From contig CAWHFM010000018.1 in the NCBI GenBank assembly GCA_963828505.1, positions 1-64,000 of the forward strand: a stretch of 64,000 nt of DNA, read 5' to 3'. The stretch is from Bog-473 sp963828505. GTDB lineage: Bacteria > Actinomycetota > Acidimicrobiia > Acidimicrobiales > RAAP-2. Under the pieces are notes generated by a model. It had not been told where the DNA came from, searched no databases, and saw only the letters and a list, made by a program, of their open reading frames with translations. Both the position numbers and the translations under genes were made by a program. Position 1 is the first letter of the stretch; each line of letters begins with the position of its first letter. Below, piece by piece: positions 17,868-28,463 of the stretch.

Positions 17868-17913
17868 GACACACCCATTCTAGGTCGAAGTGGCATGTAG
17901 ACGCCGGGGCAAC

Positions 17914-18187
17914 TCAGTCGGCACCCCTATCCGCCCAGGCGGCTACGAACCCTTCCAAGGCCCAATCAAGATAGGAAGGAATTCTGTCAGCTATGAGTGC
18001 TGCACTTCGCCGTTTGGGGTGCCACCCTGATCGCACGTCGAGGGCACCCGGTTTCGTCCGTTCCTCGGTCTGTCGCGGAGGTGCGGCAGTGTCACCGCAA
18101 TTCGTGTGGAAACCGGGTGAAACCGTGTCGAGTACAACGACGCCGTTACCCGAATGGCGCGCCCTCGACCTCGAGAAGGACTGAACC
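17914..18187. other. Stretch with a short unassigned coding fragment
   Basis: On the minus strand a frame ends LIADRIPSYLDWALEGFVA... at 17914, which reads like the end of a real protein. No start or family can be given. The rest of the stretch shows no gene. Confidence 0.25.
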
Positions 18188-20122
18188 TCAGAGGCCGAGT
18201 AGGCCCTCGACGGTGTCGAGGACCTCGGCCATCGGGGTCTCGGCGGCCGGCAACGCGAAGAACAGCTCAACCACGCGGAACGAGTGGCACAGATAGCGAA
18301 CGAGCGCCTGCGCCCGCTCGGCCGCAGCCGGGTCGTCGAACGCGGACGGGTCGGCCAGCGCGAAGCGGGGTCGATCACGGCGTAGTCGGCGATTGCGGCG
18401 CGGGCGGCGCCAGCGATGTGCCCGTGGCGCTCGTCGGGGTACGTCCGTACGCTGGTGCGGTCCGGATCGATGGCGGGCCAGCGGCGGGCGCGGGCACGGG
18501 CCCGGTCGAACGTGATGCGGGCGTCGAACCCTTCGGGGAGCGCCTCGGGGACCGGCGCAGGCTCAGGCGTGTACGGGGCGACGACGACGGTTGCGAGCAC
18601 CGACGGGTCGGCCGCGAGGCCCGGAAGGGCGACGGTGACGTCGTGCTCGTGCCCGGGTGCGGGCACGCACGTGACGACCTTGGGACCGGGGGTGGCGGCC
18701 AGCCGCTCGAGGCTGTCGGCAAACTGGCGGCGGCGGTCGGCCGGATCGCCCGGCCCGATCAGGTCGATCGTCGCCGTCATGGGCCGCTGTCGCGCGTCTC
18801 GCGCTCAACTCTGCCGGCTCGTAGGGTCCGTGCTCGAACCCGATCATCCACCAGTGCGCGGGCGAGAGCGTCGACCACGCCGAGCACGGTGACGATCGCG
18901 CCGAGCCCGTAGGCGGGCGGGATGTGCACCAGCGCCCCTCGCCGCAGCGGTGCGAACAAGTCGATGGCCCGGATCCGGGTCCACAGGACATCGCCGTCGT
19001 GCGCCTCGGCCGGCGGGCCGCTTTGAGCGGCACCCCAGTCCGCGGCGGTGCGGCCGTGGGCGTCGGTGGTGGCCGGGTCGGCCCCGGCGGCCAGCAGCTG
19101 GCGCACGAGATCGTGCCGTTCTCGGTACACGGCGACATGGAGGGCGGTGGACTCCCCGTCGAACGCCCCGCCCTCGGCGGAGGCGCCGTGGTCGAGCAGG
19201 TAGTCGACGACATCGGTGGCGCCGATATTGACCGCCGCTCACAGCGCGCTCTCGTGGCCGGCGCACGGGCAGAGCGTCAGCGACGGGTGCGCCGGCCTCG
19301 ACCAACAGGCGCACCAACCGGAGGTCGCCGATGCCGGCCGCTCGGACCAGCGCCGTCCCCCGCTCCGAGAACCCGAGCCGGGCGTCGAAGCCCTCGAGGG
19401 GCGACCAGTCCTCGGTGGCGGTGGCGAGCGACGGGTTCGCGGGCCAAGAGGCGGGCCAGCGCATCGGCGTCTTGGGCGCGGAGGGCCTGGAACACCAGGA
19501 TCGTGTCCCGAAACGATTCGGTACGTGAGGGGCGGGCGGCGGCGAGGGCGTCGGCGACCATGGGGAGCAGCTCCTTCAATCGGGCGCGGGCGGACCACGC
19601 CCGCTTCTTGGCGGCCGCGACGGTGATGCCGAGGAAGGCGGCGACCTCGGCGTAGGGCATTTCGGCCAGGTGATGCAGCGCAACTACACATCGCTCGCCC
19701 TCGGGCAGGCGCTCGACGGCGGCCCGGACCGTGGCCACCTCGACGCCGGCGAGCACGACCTCCTCGGCCCGGCGGCCGGGTCCACCAGCACACCGGGCCC
19801 GTCGTCGCGAGGTACGGCGTCGAGCGACACGGTGGCGGGCCGGCGGCGGCGGGTCCTGCGGCTGGTCGCAGTGCGGACCAGCCGCAAGAGCCAGGCCGGG
19901 AACGCGGCCGGGTCCTCGGAGGCCGGCGATGTGGCGAAAGGCCAGGACGAACGCTTCCTGGGCGATGTCGGGGGCCTCGTCCAGATCGCCGCACAACCCG
20001 ACGGCGGAGGCGACCGCGATGTCCTCGAATCGGTCGATGAGCTCGGGCCAGGCCCTGGCATCGCCTCGTTGGGCGGCCCCGACCAGCGCCGCCCAACGGT
20101 CCCGATCCTCGAGCAGTGTCAT
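18188..20122 (-). pseudogene. Broken ECF sigma / ankyrin / F1-ATPase-like multidomain gene
   Basis: From ATG 20122 the frame reads as an ECF sigma factor: region 2 (WPELIDRFEDIAVASAVGL, DIAQEAFVLAFRH), a shift near 19915 and back near 19775, then region 4 (VERLPEGERCVVALHHLAEM, AEVAAFLGITVAAAKKR). Ankyrin repeats follow in shifted frames (GDLRLVRLLVEAGAPV; HDLVRQLLAAGADPATTDAH). Next comes IRAIDLFAPLRRGALVHIPP and, at the end, ALVRYLCHSFRVVELFFAL, which resemble parts of F1-ATPase beta/Rho-type proteins, though no clear P-loop is seen. At least five frame changes and a stop make it non-functional unless the assembly is wrong. Confidence 0.6.
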
Positions 20123-20466
20123 CACTAGAGAGGAGCCTGCCCGCGCCGGTCCGGTTACCGCACGATTCGAGCGGAGACGCCGCCCGACCGGCCGAAGCCC
20201 GGGTCCCGATAACTGCCGACATGGGCTGGGATCGCGGCCGAACGAGTTCGGCACGGGCGGCGTGCTCCCCGCTGTTCTGCTGCGGCCCTGCGGCAAACAT
20301 GTGCGTCAACTGGCGGCACGGCCACCGGAGCCCATTTCACGACGGGAATGCTCCGCTTAATGTTCTGATGTTTGAGCAAATGCAGAGTGGTAACGAATGG
20401 ATGGCTGCGAACAGAGTTGAAACGCCGATCGCTTGAGGGCTTCGCAAGCTCTCGTTCGACTACTAG

Positions 20467-20646
20467 GTCGTTGGATCGGTCCTCGGCGTTCTTGTCCTGT
20501 GGGTCGTTCTGTTCGTTCTGTTCGACCTGCTGAACTGTGGCAGGTCTAAAGCCGGTCTCATTGCGATCGTTGCGGTCGGTTTCGCGATCTCGATGTCATG
20601 GTTCATTCTGTTCAATCGCTGGCGGGTACAAGACGGCGGGAAGTGA
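20467..20646 (+). pseudogene. Fragment of a small membrane protein
   Basis: This is an open frame of 59 codons directly after a TAG, without a usual start codon. It has two hydrophobic segments (VLGVLVLWVVLFVLFDLL and LIAIVAVGFAISMSWFILF) and a basic tail. It resembles the immunity-type membrane proteins of the array only in general style. Confidence 0.3.
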
Positions 20647-20709
20647 ATCTAGGAATCCGCTCGCTGACTTTCGCGCCGAACGGCCCGCCAGCGCGGCGAA
20701 CTGCGCTGA

Positions 20710-21171
20710 TTAGACGCTTGTAAAGGTTCCCTCCTCGGCCTCCAAGGCGTCCTTCAGACTGCGGGCAAATCGTCCTTCCATCCGTTCGGCAATGCACTCG
20801 AGCGTGCTGTCGTGGAATGTCACCACAAAGTGACGGCCGCTACTCTCTGATGCAGTCGGGTTCGGGTAGGACACCACGTTCTGATCCGAGAGCGCCTTGC
20901 TCCACGACGAATCGAGCACCTCAAAGACGCCGTAGTAACTCAAACCGTTCGAGTACAGCGGATGACGTGGCAGCGCTTCATCGTTTGGATAGCCGAACTT
21001 AACGATTGTGCACGACGGGAATCGCAGGACGGCCAACGGCTCTTCTGTAGGTGCAACGACCGCAGGGCGGAAAATCACCACCGTCGGACCTGTGTCCCCT
21101 GCCCAGAGGTGAGGTGCGGGGACGGCTGCGTCAGGCAACCAGGGGACATCGAGTTGGACTACCTCGTCCAT
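20710..21171 (-). CDS. Conserved hypothetical protein
   Basis: This protein has 153 residues from ATG 21171 (MDEVVQLDVPWLPDAAVPAP...). The frame stays open upstream to 21426, but that part is not protein-like. The end carries HFVVTFHDSTLECIAERMEG, a strand-rich motif seen in small uncharacterised actinobacterial proteins. There is no signal peptide or membrane segment. I assign no function. Confidence 0.5.
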   Translation of the reverse strand: MDEVVQLDVPWLPDAAVPAPHLWAGDTGPTVVIFRPAVVAPTEEPLAVLRFPSCTIVKFGYPNDEALPRHPLYSNGLSYYGVFEVLDSSWSKALSDQNVVSYPNPTASESSGRHFVVTFHDSTLECIAERMEGRFARSLKDALEAEEGTFTSV

Positions 21172-21628
21172 CGTGCAATGTCTACATCTACGATCGAGAC
21201 CCTGCTCCCCTTGGTGCATTTCGGCCGGACTCGACCGCCAGGTTTTCGAGCAGTCGGAACTTTCGTGGGCAAGCCGAGCTCCGAAAGGGCAGCAATTGAC
21301 TACACTCACAATCTTCGCCACCAATCCCCTCGGGCCGACAAGACGAGCGGTACTGGTCTGGGTCTGAATGGACGGGGCACGTTCCTGGCGGTGGTACTCG
21401 GGCACCGACCCACCTCCACGCAACACTGGTCACGAGGCGTCCTCGTAGTCCTGGGACCCGTGTGCGTCAAAAGCCATGAATCCCTTGGCCAGAACGCCGC
21501 TGAGGAAGCTGAAGACTCATTGCACCCGACCGGCGGACTAGGGCAGTAAGCCTGGGTCCCTGGCCGTTGACTCTTACACTTTCCGATGTATCCTTGCTGG
21601 AGCCACCAGGGTCCGCCGGGAGGTCGGC

Positions 21629-21943
21629 ATGAGCACGGAAGGCATTCGAGGTTCGTCTGATCGAAGCGTGCTCGTGTTGACGAGTCTGGCGAGTGGCCCC
21701 AAGCACGGGTATGCGCTGATCAAGGACATCGAAGAGTTCTCAGGCGTCAAGATGGGACCAGGAACTCTCTACGGCTGCCTGTCGAAACTCGAAGAAGCGG
21801 GCCTCGTCGGAGCGCTCCCTGCCCAAGACCGTCGCCATCCCTATCGGATCACTTCACAAGGCTCGGCGATGCTAGGGAACGGCTGTCCGAGTCGGCCCGG
21901 ATCGCCAAGCTCGGTTTGAAACGACTCGCGGGTGCGACGATGA
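21629..21943 (+). CDS. PadR-family transcriptional regulator (frameshifted near the end)
   Basis: A winged helix of PadR type is clear: VLVLTSLASGPKHGYALIKD, GPGTLYGCLSKLEEAGLV and RRHPYRITSQG. The usual C-terminal helix (RERLSESARIAKLGLKRL) is in another frame after about 21870. Compensating shifts would bring the stop to TGA 21941-21943, overlapping the ATG of the next gene. In this arrangement the regulator commonly controls the adjoining membrane protein. As written the frame ends at 21919. Confidence 0.65.
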
Positions 21944-23019
21944 CCCGTCATTCGTTGGGCGATTGGATCCTCCGCCTCTACCCCCGTGCCTGGCGGGACC
22001 GCTACGGCGACGAGGTGCGGGATCTGGTCGAAGAACTCTCCGCGAAGACGAGTTTCAACGCTCAGAGTGGCCTCGGGCCTGGTCGTCGGCCGCCTTGGTT
22101 CAGCGAGTCCGATCGTGGCGATGGTCCTGGAAAACTCTGGCGGTGCCGGGGACAGCGCTCGCCTTCGTCGCAACGCTCGTCATTGTCTTCACCCCTCTGA
22201 CCGAGCCACCCGAGCGGCACAAAGGTTGGAGTGACCAAGGGAACGATTCCTTCATCGACCAACGGCGCCATCGACTCCAAGAGAGTCCCCGACTTCATCA
22301 GCGCCTTGGGACGAGACGGCAAGATCGTGGGATACATCCCGAGGGCGTACCTACTCCCGGCACAAGCAAATCAACCCATCAGCTCCGAGGTCGGGGCGGT
22401 CGCTCCGGTCTATGCCAGCAATCTCAAGACACTCGAGGGGCACTTCTACCCCGGGGTCGGGTTCGTGCCGCTCGGAGCACCGCCGCCGTCAGAACCCTGC
22501 ATCCCGGAGCAAACTTCCGGCCGAACCGCCAACGGCCAAACAGTGGCTTCGACTATTGCCTGCCCGTCGGCGATCGAGACCGTCCCGAACGTCATCGGTA
22601 CATACCTGCCAACGGTGATGGGTCAGTTGAGCAGCGACAGCCTCCAGGCGAACATCAGCTACGTGCATTCGTCGTCGGTCGGCGAAGGTCATGTCATAAG
22701 CGTGTCGCCCGCACCAGGGTCCAAAGTCCCGGCACGATCGGTGCTGACTGTCGTGAGCTCGCTGGGACCGGCTCCGAACGGGGTTCCCGCTTCTCCACCC
22801 GCCATGTCGCAGCCCAGTCGGATTACGGTTCCCAACACGACTGGGCTGACCCAGGCCGAGGCATGTGCGACCCTCCAACGTGCTGGCCTCTCCTGTAGAG
22901 CACAGACGGTCTCGTCTTCGTCGGTTGGGCTTGGCCACGTACTCTCTCAAGCACCGGTCTCTGGTGCTTACGTCACGCCACAATCGACGGTTGTCATCTC
23001 CGTCTCGTCGGGTCCATGA
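21940..23019 (+). pseudogene. PadR-linked membrane protein with two PASTA repeats, frameshifted
   Basis: The start (MTRHSLGDWILRLYPRAWRD) is the typical N-terminus of proteins encoded after PadR regulators. A frame change near 22070 leads to a transmembrane segment (TALAFVATLVIVF). Another near 22230 leads to a 263-codon open frame with two PASTA domains (VPNVIGTYLPTVMGQLSSDS... about 22580-22770 and VPNTTGLTQAEACATLQRAG... 22828-23016). PASTA repeats bind muropeptides or beta-lactams. The last part alone (22231-23019) is a continuous frame. Whether one protein or several is encoded depends on whether the shifts are real. Confidence 0.5.
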
Positions 23020-23908
23020 CCCTCCGGTTTGCCGCATGAAGAGGTCGTAGTGGTGATGTCGAAGTCAATACGTGCGGGTTTTTCGATCTGGTCGAGCTTC
23101 ACGGCCCTGACGTTGGCCCCCTGTGGTGGAATCCAGTCCTACGCCACAGGCGGCACGGTGATTAGGCTGGCTTCAGCTTGCGGCCGTCGGACCATGCCTG
23201 CCGTGCTCGGTCGGACTACTGGTCGAGATCGTCCGGAACGAAGTCGACCTATCCGCGTGGCTCCAGCGCCACTCGCCAACGTCGACCGTGCTCTACGTTC
23301 CGAGTGCCTGTACATCGCTTGACATCGTGTGTCACCAAGATTCGCTCGGCAGATATGGCGACGATCCGAACTCTGCGGGAGCGGTGGTTATCGCTCACGG
23401 CCGGAGCCGGAACCTTTGCTAACCGGAACATTTCGCTGGAGGACTGAAACCATAAACCCACTGCCCTTTGAACAGTCGAGGTGGCCGATTTGAAGACTCT
23501 TATTTCCTGTTGGAGATGCGCCTGGGCCAGCCACGCTTGAATCGTTCCCATCGAGTCTGCATCGGGCGGCTTGGCATGACGTCGACGGTACACCCGGCCG
23601 TCACTGATACGGCATAGGGTTTGCCGATTGAATGAGACCTGGTCGTGGCATTCCGAGTCACCATCGACCTCGAGGTTCCTCATATCTCTCGGATGTCCCA
23701 AATCAAGGGGTGTCTGGGCCAGAGGTCGCCGTCATCGTCGATCTTCCACCCTTGTCGCCTCGGCCAAATGCCGTGGCAGCGGCTCAGATGTGAACGGGCC
23801 CATCGCACGTGGTCTGAGAATCTGAAACGCCACGGGGTCGTTGCAACCTTCGTGATCGCAAGCAACGCGATTGCCGTGCGCTGTTGTGAGAAGACGATTC
23901 CTCTGCGC
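23020..23908. other. Stretch without a recognisable gene
   Basis: Several mid-length frames exist on both strands, but none has a family motif, RBS or coding-like pattern. One plus-strand run (LVEIVRNEVDLSAWLQRHSP, about 23220-23280) has a protein-like look and may be a relic. Confidence 0.3.
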
Positions 23909-26125
23909 TCAGCTCCCGTGCGCTGCGCCGAGTTGGACGGTGACGCTCCTCGTGGCTGGTGACAATCTCACAGTCCCGGTCCCTTGGTCGATCCGTCCGG
24001 CCGAGGTGGTCTCGATGTTGTCGATGAACTGCGGCAGCTGGAAGAGCACTGGCCCTGAGGGTGGATGGCCTCGCAGCGTGAGCGATACCGACCGGCCTCT
24101 CGACGAAATCCTGAGGCTCAACCTCCGACCGTCGGTTGTCGGGAAGTTTGTAACCGAGATTGGCCGGTCATTGCTGAGCCACTGGGCGGGGACGCCTCGG
24201 CCCACGACGAGGGCGCCGTCGGTCCGCACGGCCACCAGCGACGCCAGAAGCACGCCCGTCGGCCTGCTACTTTCCCCAGGCGTGAGGGGAGGCGCCCTGC
24301 CCGGTCGCCGGGTGCCGGCCCAGCCACGGGGTACGGGTCGAGGGAGCAGATGAACTCTCCCACCATGAGAATGGGCCGCTCTGGCTGTTCGCGATCATGA
24401 ACTCGTAGCTCAAAATCCCCTGGTCCCGGTGATGCTGGCTGGCGAGGCCCGGCTGTCCCGTAGCCGGCGTTGTAACCCGTCGAGTAATAGTCACCGGGAA
24501 AACCACCAAAGGTGTTGGGTGGGAGCTTGCCCTTGAGGCGAGCGAAGCCGTAGTCGTAGGTGGCGTCGATCATGGTTCGTCCGGGCCGTTGGTCGTCGCC
24601 CCGAAAAGCGATGTGTCCCAGGCCCAGGCGCCGAGCGGGGACATCCAGTTGGCGTCCTCGGGGTCCTTGCACCGGTTGGCCACGTTGGGTCGGAGGATCG
24701 AGCAGGGTACGTAGTCGAGGTGGTAGCGGGCGATGGTTGTGCCCAGCGTCTCGTTGGTCGCCGAGAGGAGGCCGGCGTACTGTTCGGCCGCCCAAGACGC
24801 CTGGCTGGCGTTCCCCACGTGTGGGCCAGGTAGCGATAGGCGGCCAGACCGATGAGCGCCGAGTAGTCGTCGGTCGTCCAATAGCCCTGGGTGTCGATGT
24901 CGTCGGTGGCCGCCATGATCCCCGTGGGGCTGGTCCTCCCCGCGGCGATTCGCGCGCGTCTCCTCGATGCTCGGCTGCGCAGCACCGAGTGGTCCCTCCG
25001 AATCGAAGTTGTCCTTCACGAACGCCAAGTCTCCGGTCTTCATCAGGTAGATGGCCCAGGGCACCGAATACGTCCAGACCCCGTCGTCGTAGAAACCCTG
25101 ACCCGGCGCTTCCATGGCGTTGCGCGCTTCGAGGAGGAGCGTGTGGGCGTCGGTGAAGTAGCCCTGGTTGAAGAGGTTGGACAGGATGCCGATGACGTCG
25201 TGGTTGTACTCGGCCTCGTAGCCGTTGACCCCGTCGTGCAGCTCGTCGCCACTTCGGGCGATCTGGGTGTAGATGAACCCGCTGCGGTAGGACCTCGAGG
25301 GACCGATCGGGGACGTTGATCCCGGTGATCGCGGCCAGCTGGTCGTTCCAGAAGCTCGCCATGTGCAGAAAGTGCTGGTCGAACGTACCGGCGCCGATCA
25401 GCGCGGCCGCGCTGGGCGACGGGTAGGTTCCCCCGAAGCGGTCGGAGGCGATCACGTAGTCGTGATCGACCGAGGTGTGGGGGGCCACCGCGTCAGGCGC
25501 CGCGTCAAGCTGCACCAATCCGGGGGAGGCCTCGGGGTTCGCCTTGACCACGTGGTCTGTCGGGTTCGTCACGGCGACCCGGCTATAGAGGCGACAAAGG
25601 CGTCGCCGCCGAGTACCACCTTGTCGCAGAACTCGGTGATCGAGACCCGGGCGCCGTCCTGGCTGAACGACGTGATCTGTGCCGGGAGGTAGCCGTCGGC
25701 ATCGGTCCAGGTGGTCGGGCCACCGTCGTAGATGCCGAAGCCGTAGTTCTTGCCGAAGCCGATGCCGAAGTTCTTGTAGAGGACGTCCTGGATGTAGAAC
25801 ACCCCGCCGAGGCAAGTGACGACGCCCTGCTGGTTTCCCTCCCAGCCGATTTCCGACGCGGTGCCGTCGGCGCCGGTGAAGGCGGCGTCGGCGGGTCGCA
25901 CGCTCAAGGCGCACTCGTACTTGCTCGCCGGTCCGCTTCCGGCCGTCGGCAGCGACGTGTCCGCCGCCGGCGCTGCCGACGCGTGAGATCCGATACCAAT
26001 CCGGCGAGGGAGCCCACCGCGACCACGAGGGCCACCACCACCGCCACCCTTTTCCCCCAACCATGGCCGTAAACTCTGGCATGCCGCGCCGCCCAGACAG
26101 CACCGCGAGGCGAATCCGCACTCAT
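23909..26125 (-). pseudogene. Secreted glycosidase-like protein, multiply frameshifted
   Basis: Reading from 26125, a basic start and transmembrane or signal segment (KRVAVVVALVVAVGSLAGLV) is followed in shifted frames by YECALSVRPADAAFTG, NYGFGIYDGGPTTWTDADGY and FLHMASFWNDQLAAITGINV. Further on come DDGVWTYSVPWAIYLMKTGD, GYWTTDDYSALIGLAAYRYL, DPEDANWMSPLGAWAWDTS and FGGFPGDYYSTGYNAGYG. This is the pattern of an (alpha/alpha)6-barrel carbohydrate-active enzyme. At least six frame changes are needed. No GH family number can be given safely. Confidence 0.5.
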
Positions 26126-26305
26126 TCAAGCTGCGAGAGCCCGGGATAGCGCGCCCTGAGCGGTCGAGCCTGAGCCAGCCGCCAGAATCACGAACCCGGG
26201 GTGAACACTTCGCCGCCTTCTGCCGCTGTGATCAGAAGTTCCTGTGAAACGCCTTCCCGTTCAGCCAAAATGGCCAGCAATGGGGCGTCTCGACAATGAG
26301 CAAGC
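26126..26305 (-). pseudogene. Remnant of a PIN-like toxin gene
   Basis: The minus strand reads PLLAILAE, LLITAAEGGEVFTPGS, a stop, then FWRLAQ. This matches LLLAILAE, LLITAAEAGEVFTTGSWFWRLA of the toxin at 16854-17291. The rest is missing where the glycosidase remnant begins. Confidence 0.6.
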
Positions 26306-26321
26306 GAGAGAGTCGGAGTGC

Positions 26322-26534
26322 TCAGCCCTGAACCAATTTGGGGCCCCCCGTGACGGCCTCTCGTGCGGCCTGCTGATAGCCGCCCGACGCCAGGTCTTTA
26401 CGGATGGCGGCTCTGATGGCCTCCGGGAGGTCGGTCGTCACTTTGCCGCGGGCAGGCCGAAGCTCGCCGGCCTCCGCTGTTGCAGCCCGGACTCGCTCGG
26501 CTTTTACGTGCAGATCCCCGGTGGATACAGCCAT
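26322..26534 (-). CDS. Antitoxin-like small protein, second copy
   Basis: This 70-residue protein is closely similar to that at 17310-17525 (GKVTTDLPEAIRAAIRKDL core), followed by a truncated toxin. It is therefore an orphan antitoxin. It forms part of a diverged direct repeat with the 16.85-17.87 kb region. Confidence 0.55.
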   Translation of the reverse strand: MAVSTGDLHVKAERVRAATAEAGELRPARGKVTTDLPEAIRAAIRKDLASGGYQQAAREAVTGGPKLVQG

Positions 26535-26847
26535 CGCTGAAGATTACTTCTTTCCCCTGAGGTCGAAAGCGACAGAGCAGTGACAGGGATGCTCGAAGGA
26601 AGGTCCGCGGCCTGCCGACTATGGATCATTCAATTGAGTCAATCAAGGACGCGGAAAGCCACGGTGTCGTCAACACGTCGGGTGTCGACAAGCCTGTTTC
26701 GATCAACGCAGATTCAATTCAGCGCAGATTCGACCTCACAACGTAATAAGTGGCATGGAGTGGTGATCAACCGACACGGACTCGATGTGCATCTTCGCAT
26801 CAGAACTGCAGAGAACATGTTTTGCGCGACGAAGCCACGGTGGGCCT

Positions 26848-26884
26848 GACGAGTGAAGTGCTCCACCGACTGAGCTACTCGGGC
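26848..26884 (-). pseudogene. Second 5' half of a tRNA-Thr
   Basis: On the minus strand GCCCGAGTAGCTCAGTCGG is followed by TGGAGCACTTCACTCGTCA, an anticodon arm with loop CTCGTCA (anticodon CGT), after which the 3' half is missing. The arrangement (tRNA half, non-coding stretch, antitoxin, toxin) repeats that at 17.3-17.9 kb. The non-coding 300 bases between here and 26535 show recognisable similarity to 17530-17830 and hold no gene. Confidence 0.6.
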
Positions 26885-26978
26885 GAGAGCGCCCGGACTA
26901 AGTGCGCCCCTACCCCGGCGGTGGCTCCACCAGCGAAGATGCTTGCGCCCGGCTAGGGCACAGGGCAGGCTGGCCGCC

Positions 26979-27603
26979 ATGGATTCCGAGCCGCCCCCGA
27001 GCGAGCCACCCCGGGGCGAGCCACCCCCGAGCGAATCGCCGCTCTCGCCGCTGAAGGCCGCCGCCATCCTGGTCGTTTTCGTCGTGGCGACCATCGTGCT
27101 GGTGGCCTACGGCACCCGCGCCGTGACGGCACCCAGCGGTACGCCCAGCAGTGCGGCCACCACCAGCACGACCACGGTGCCGGGGAGCACCACGACGACG
27201 GCGCCGGGGCAGACGACCACCTCCACCAGGGAAGGGGAGACCGGCGCACCACGGGCACCGGACCGGCGCCACGACGACCACGACGACCGTGCCCCATTCC
27301 GCCGTCAGCGTCGTCGTCGCCAACGCCACCACCGTCAACGGGGTGGCCGCGGACTACTCGACGGTGATCGGTGCCGGAGGGTGGAACATGAAGGCGCCCA
27401 CGGACGCCGACACGAACGAGGCGACCTCCGCCGTGTACTACGCGCCGGGTCAACAGCAGGCAGCGGCATCCATCGCCACGGCCATTGGCGTGAAGCCGGC
27501 ACAGGTGCTGCCGATCAGCTCCGCCACGCCGCTCAGCTCGACGACCGGCCTCGATGTGATCGTGATCGTCGGCCAGGACCTGGCGACGGCACCCGGCGCC
27601 TGA
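26979..27603 (+). CDS. LytR_C-domain membrane protein (one frameshift)
   Basis: The N-terminus from ATG 26979 is Pro/Ser-rich and cytoplasmic, followed by a transmembrane helix (AAAILVVFVVATIVLVAY) and a Thr/Pro-rich stalk. A frame change at about 27225-27245, in the ACC-rich stalk, leads to a LytR_C domain (VSVVVANATTVNGVAADYS, GWNMKAPTDA, VYYAPGQQQAAASIA, LPISSATPLS). LytR_C domains are found on wall-linked proteins of actinomycetes. The low-complexity stalk makes a sequence error likely, so I treat it as one gene. Confidence 0.6.
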
Positions 27604-27617
27604 CGCCGGGCGGGACG

Positions 27618-28433
27618 GTGTCCGAGCCGCCCCCACACCCGCTCCCCGCCGCGCTCGAACCGCTGGCCGCCGACCCGGCGCACAGCGCGCTCTTCCTCGA
27701 CTTCGACGGCACGCTGGCGGCCATCGTGCCTGACCCCGTCGGAGCACGCCCCATCGCCGGCGTGCCGGCGCTCCTGGCCGCGTTGGCGGCGCAGTTCGCG
27801 CTCGTGGCCGTGATCTCGGGCCGGCCCACCGCGTTCCTCCGGCACGTGCTCGCTTCGCCCGCCGGGGTGGAGCTCGTAGGCCTCTACGGCCTCGAACGCG
27901 CGTTGTCGGGCTCTGAGGAGGCCGCCCGCTGGGCGAGCACCGTCGACGTCGTGGTGGCGGAGGCCACGGCCGAAGCGCCCGCCGGCGTCTACGTGGAACC
28001 CAAGGGCCTGACCGTCACGCTGCACTGGCGCCACGCACCGGCGGCGCGGCCGTGGGTGGCCGAGTTCGCCGAGCGCCAGCGCGTCTCGCGCCGCTTCGTG
28101 GTTCATCCCGGGCGCATGGAGCTCGAGCTGCGTCCGCCGCTGCACGTCGACAAGGGGACCGTGGTGCGGGCTCTGACAGCCGAGCACCGCGGCTCGGTAC
28201 GCCAGGTGGCGGTCTTCGGGGACGACATCGGGGATCTGCCCGCCTTCGCCGCCGTGGGCGAGCTGGGCGAAGACGGTCATCCGGTCGGCGCGGTGCGCGT
28301 CGCCGCCGTCGACGACGAGAGCCCGGCCGCGGTCGCCGACGCGGCCGACCTCACCGTGGCGGGCGCCCTGGGCGCAGTCGAGGTGCTGCACGCGCTGGAT
28401 GCCGCCGCCGCCGGCGGCGCCGGACGCAGCTGA
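27618..28433 (+). CDS. otsB: Trehalose-6-phosphate phosphatase
   Basis: This 271-residue HAD-type enzyme dephosphorylates trehalose 6-phosphate to trehalose. Motif I is FLDFDGTLA (about 29-37), motif II ISGRP, and motif IV GDDIGDLPAF near 203-212. The cap region contains GVYVEPKGLTVTLHWRH and RMELELRPPLHVDKG, characteristic of OtsB. The GTG start follows the LytR_C gene closely. The gene converges on otsA, encoded 30 bases away on the other strand, so both steps of the OtsAB pathway lie together. Confidence 0.88.
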   Translation: MSEPPPHPLPAALEPLAADPAHSALFLDFDGTLAAIVPDPVGARPIAGVPALLAALAAQFALVAVISGRPTAFLRHVLASPAGVELVGLYGLERALSGSEEAARWASTVDVVVAEATAEAPAGVYVEPKGLTVTLHWRHAPAARPWVAEFAERQRVSRRFVVHPGRMELELRPPLHVDKGTVVRALTAEHRGSVRQVAVFGDDIGDLPAFAAVGELGEDGHPVGAVRVAAVDDESPAAVADAADLTVAGALGAVEVLHALDAAAAGGAGRS

Positions 28434-28463
28434 CGCCACCGGCCGGCCGGGGCCCGAAGAGGT

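Noticed and set aside
17830..26884. Functional tRNA-Thr genes on the minus strand
   Set aside because: Both have a 5' half with D-arm and anticodon loop only. The 3' anticodon stem, T-arm and acceptor end are absent.
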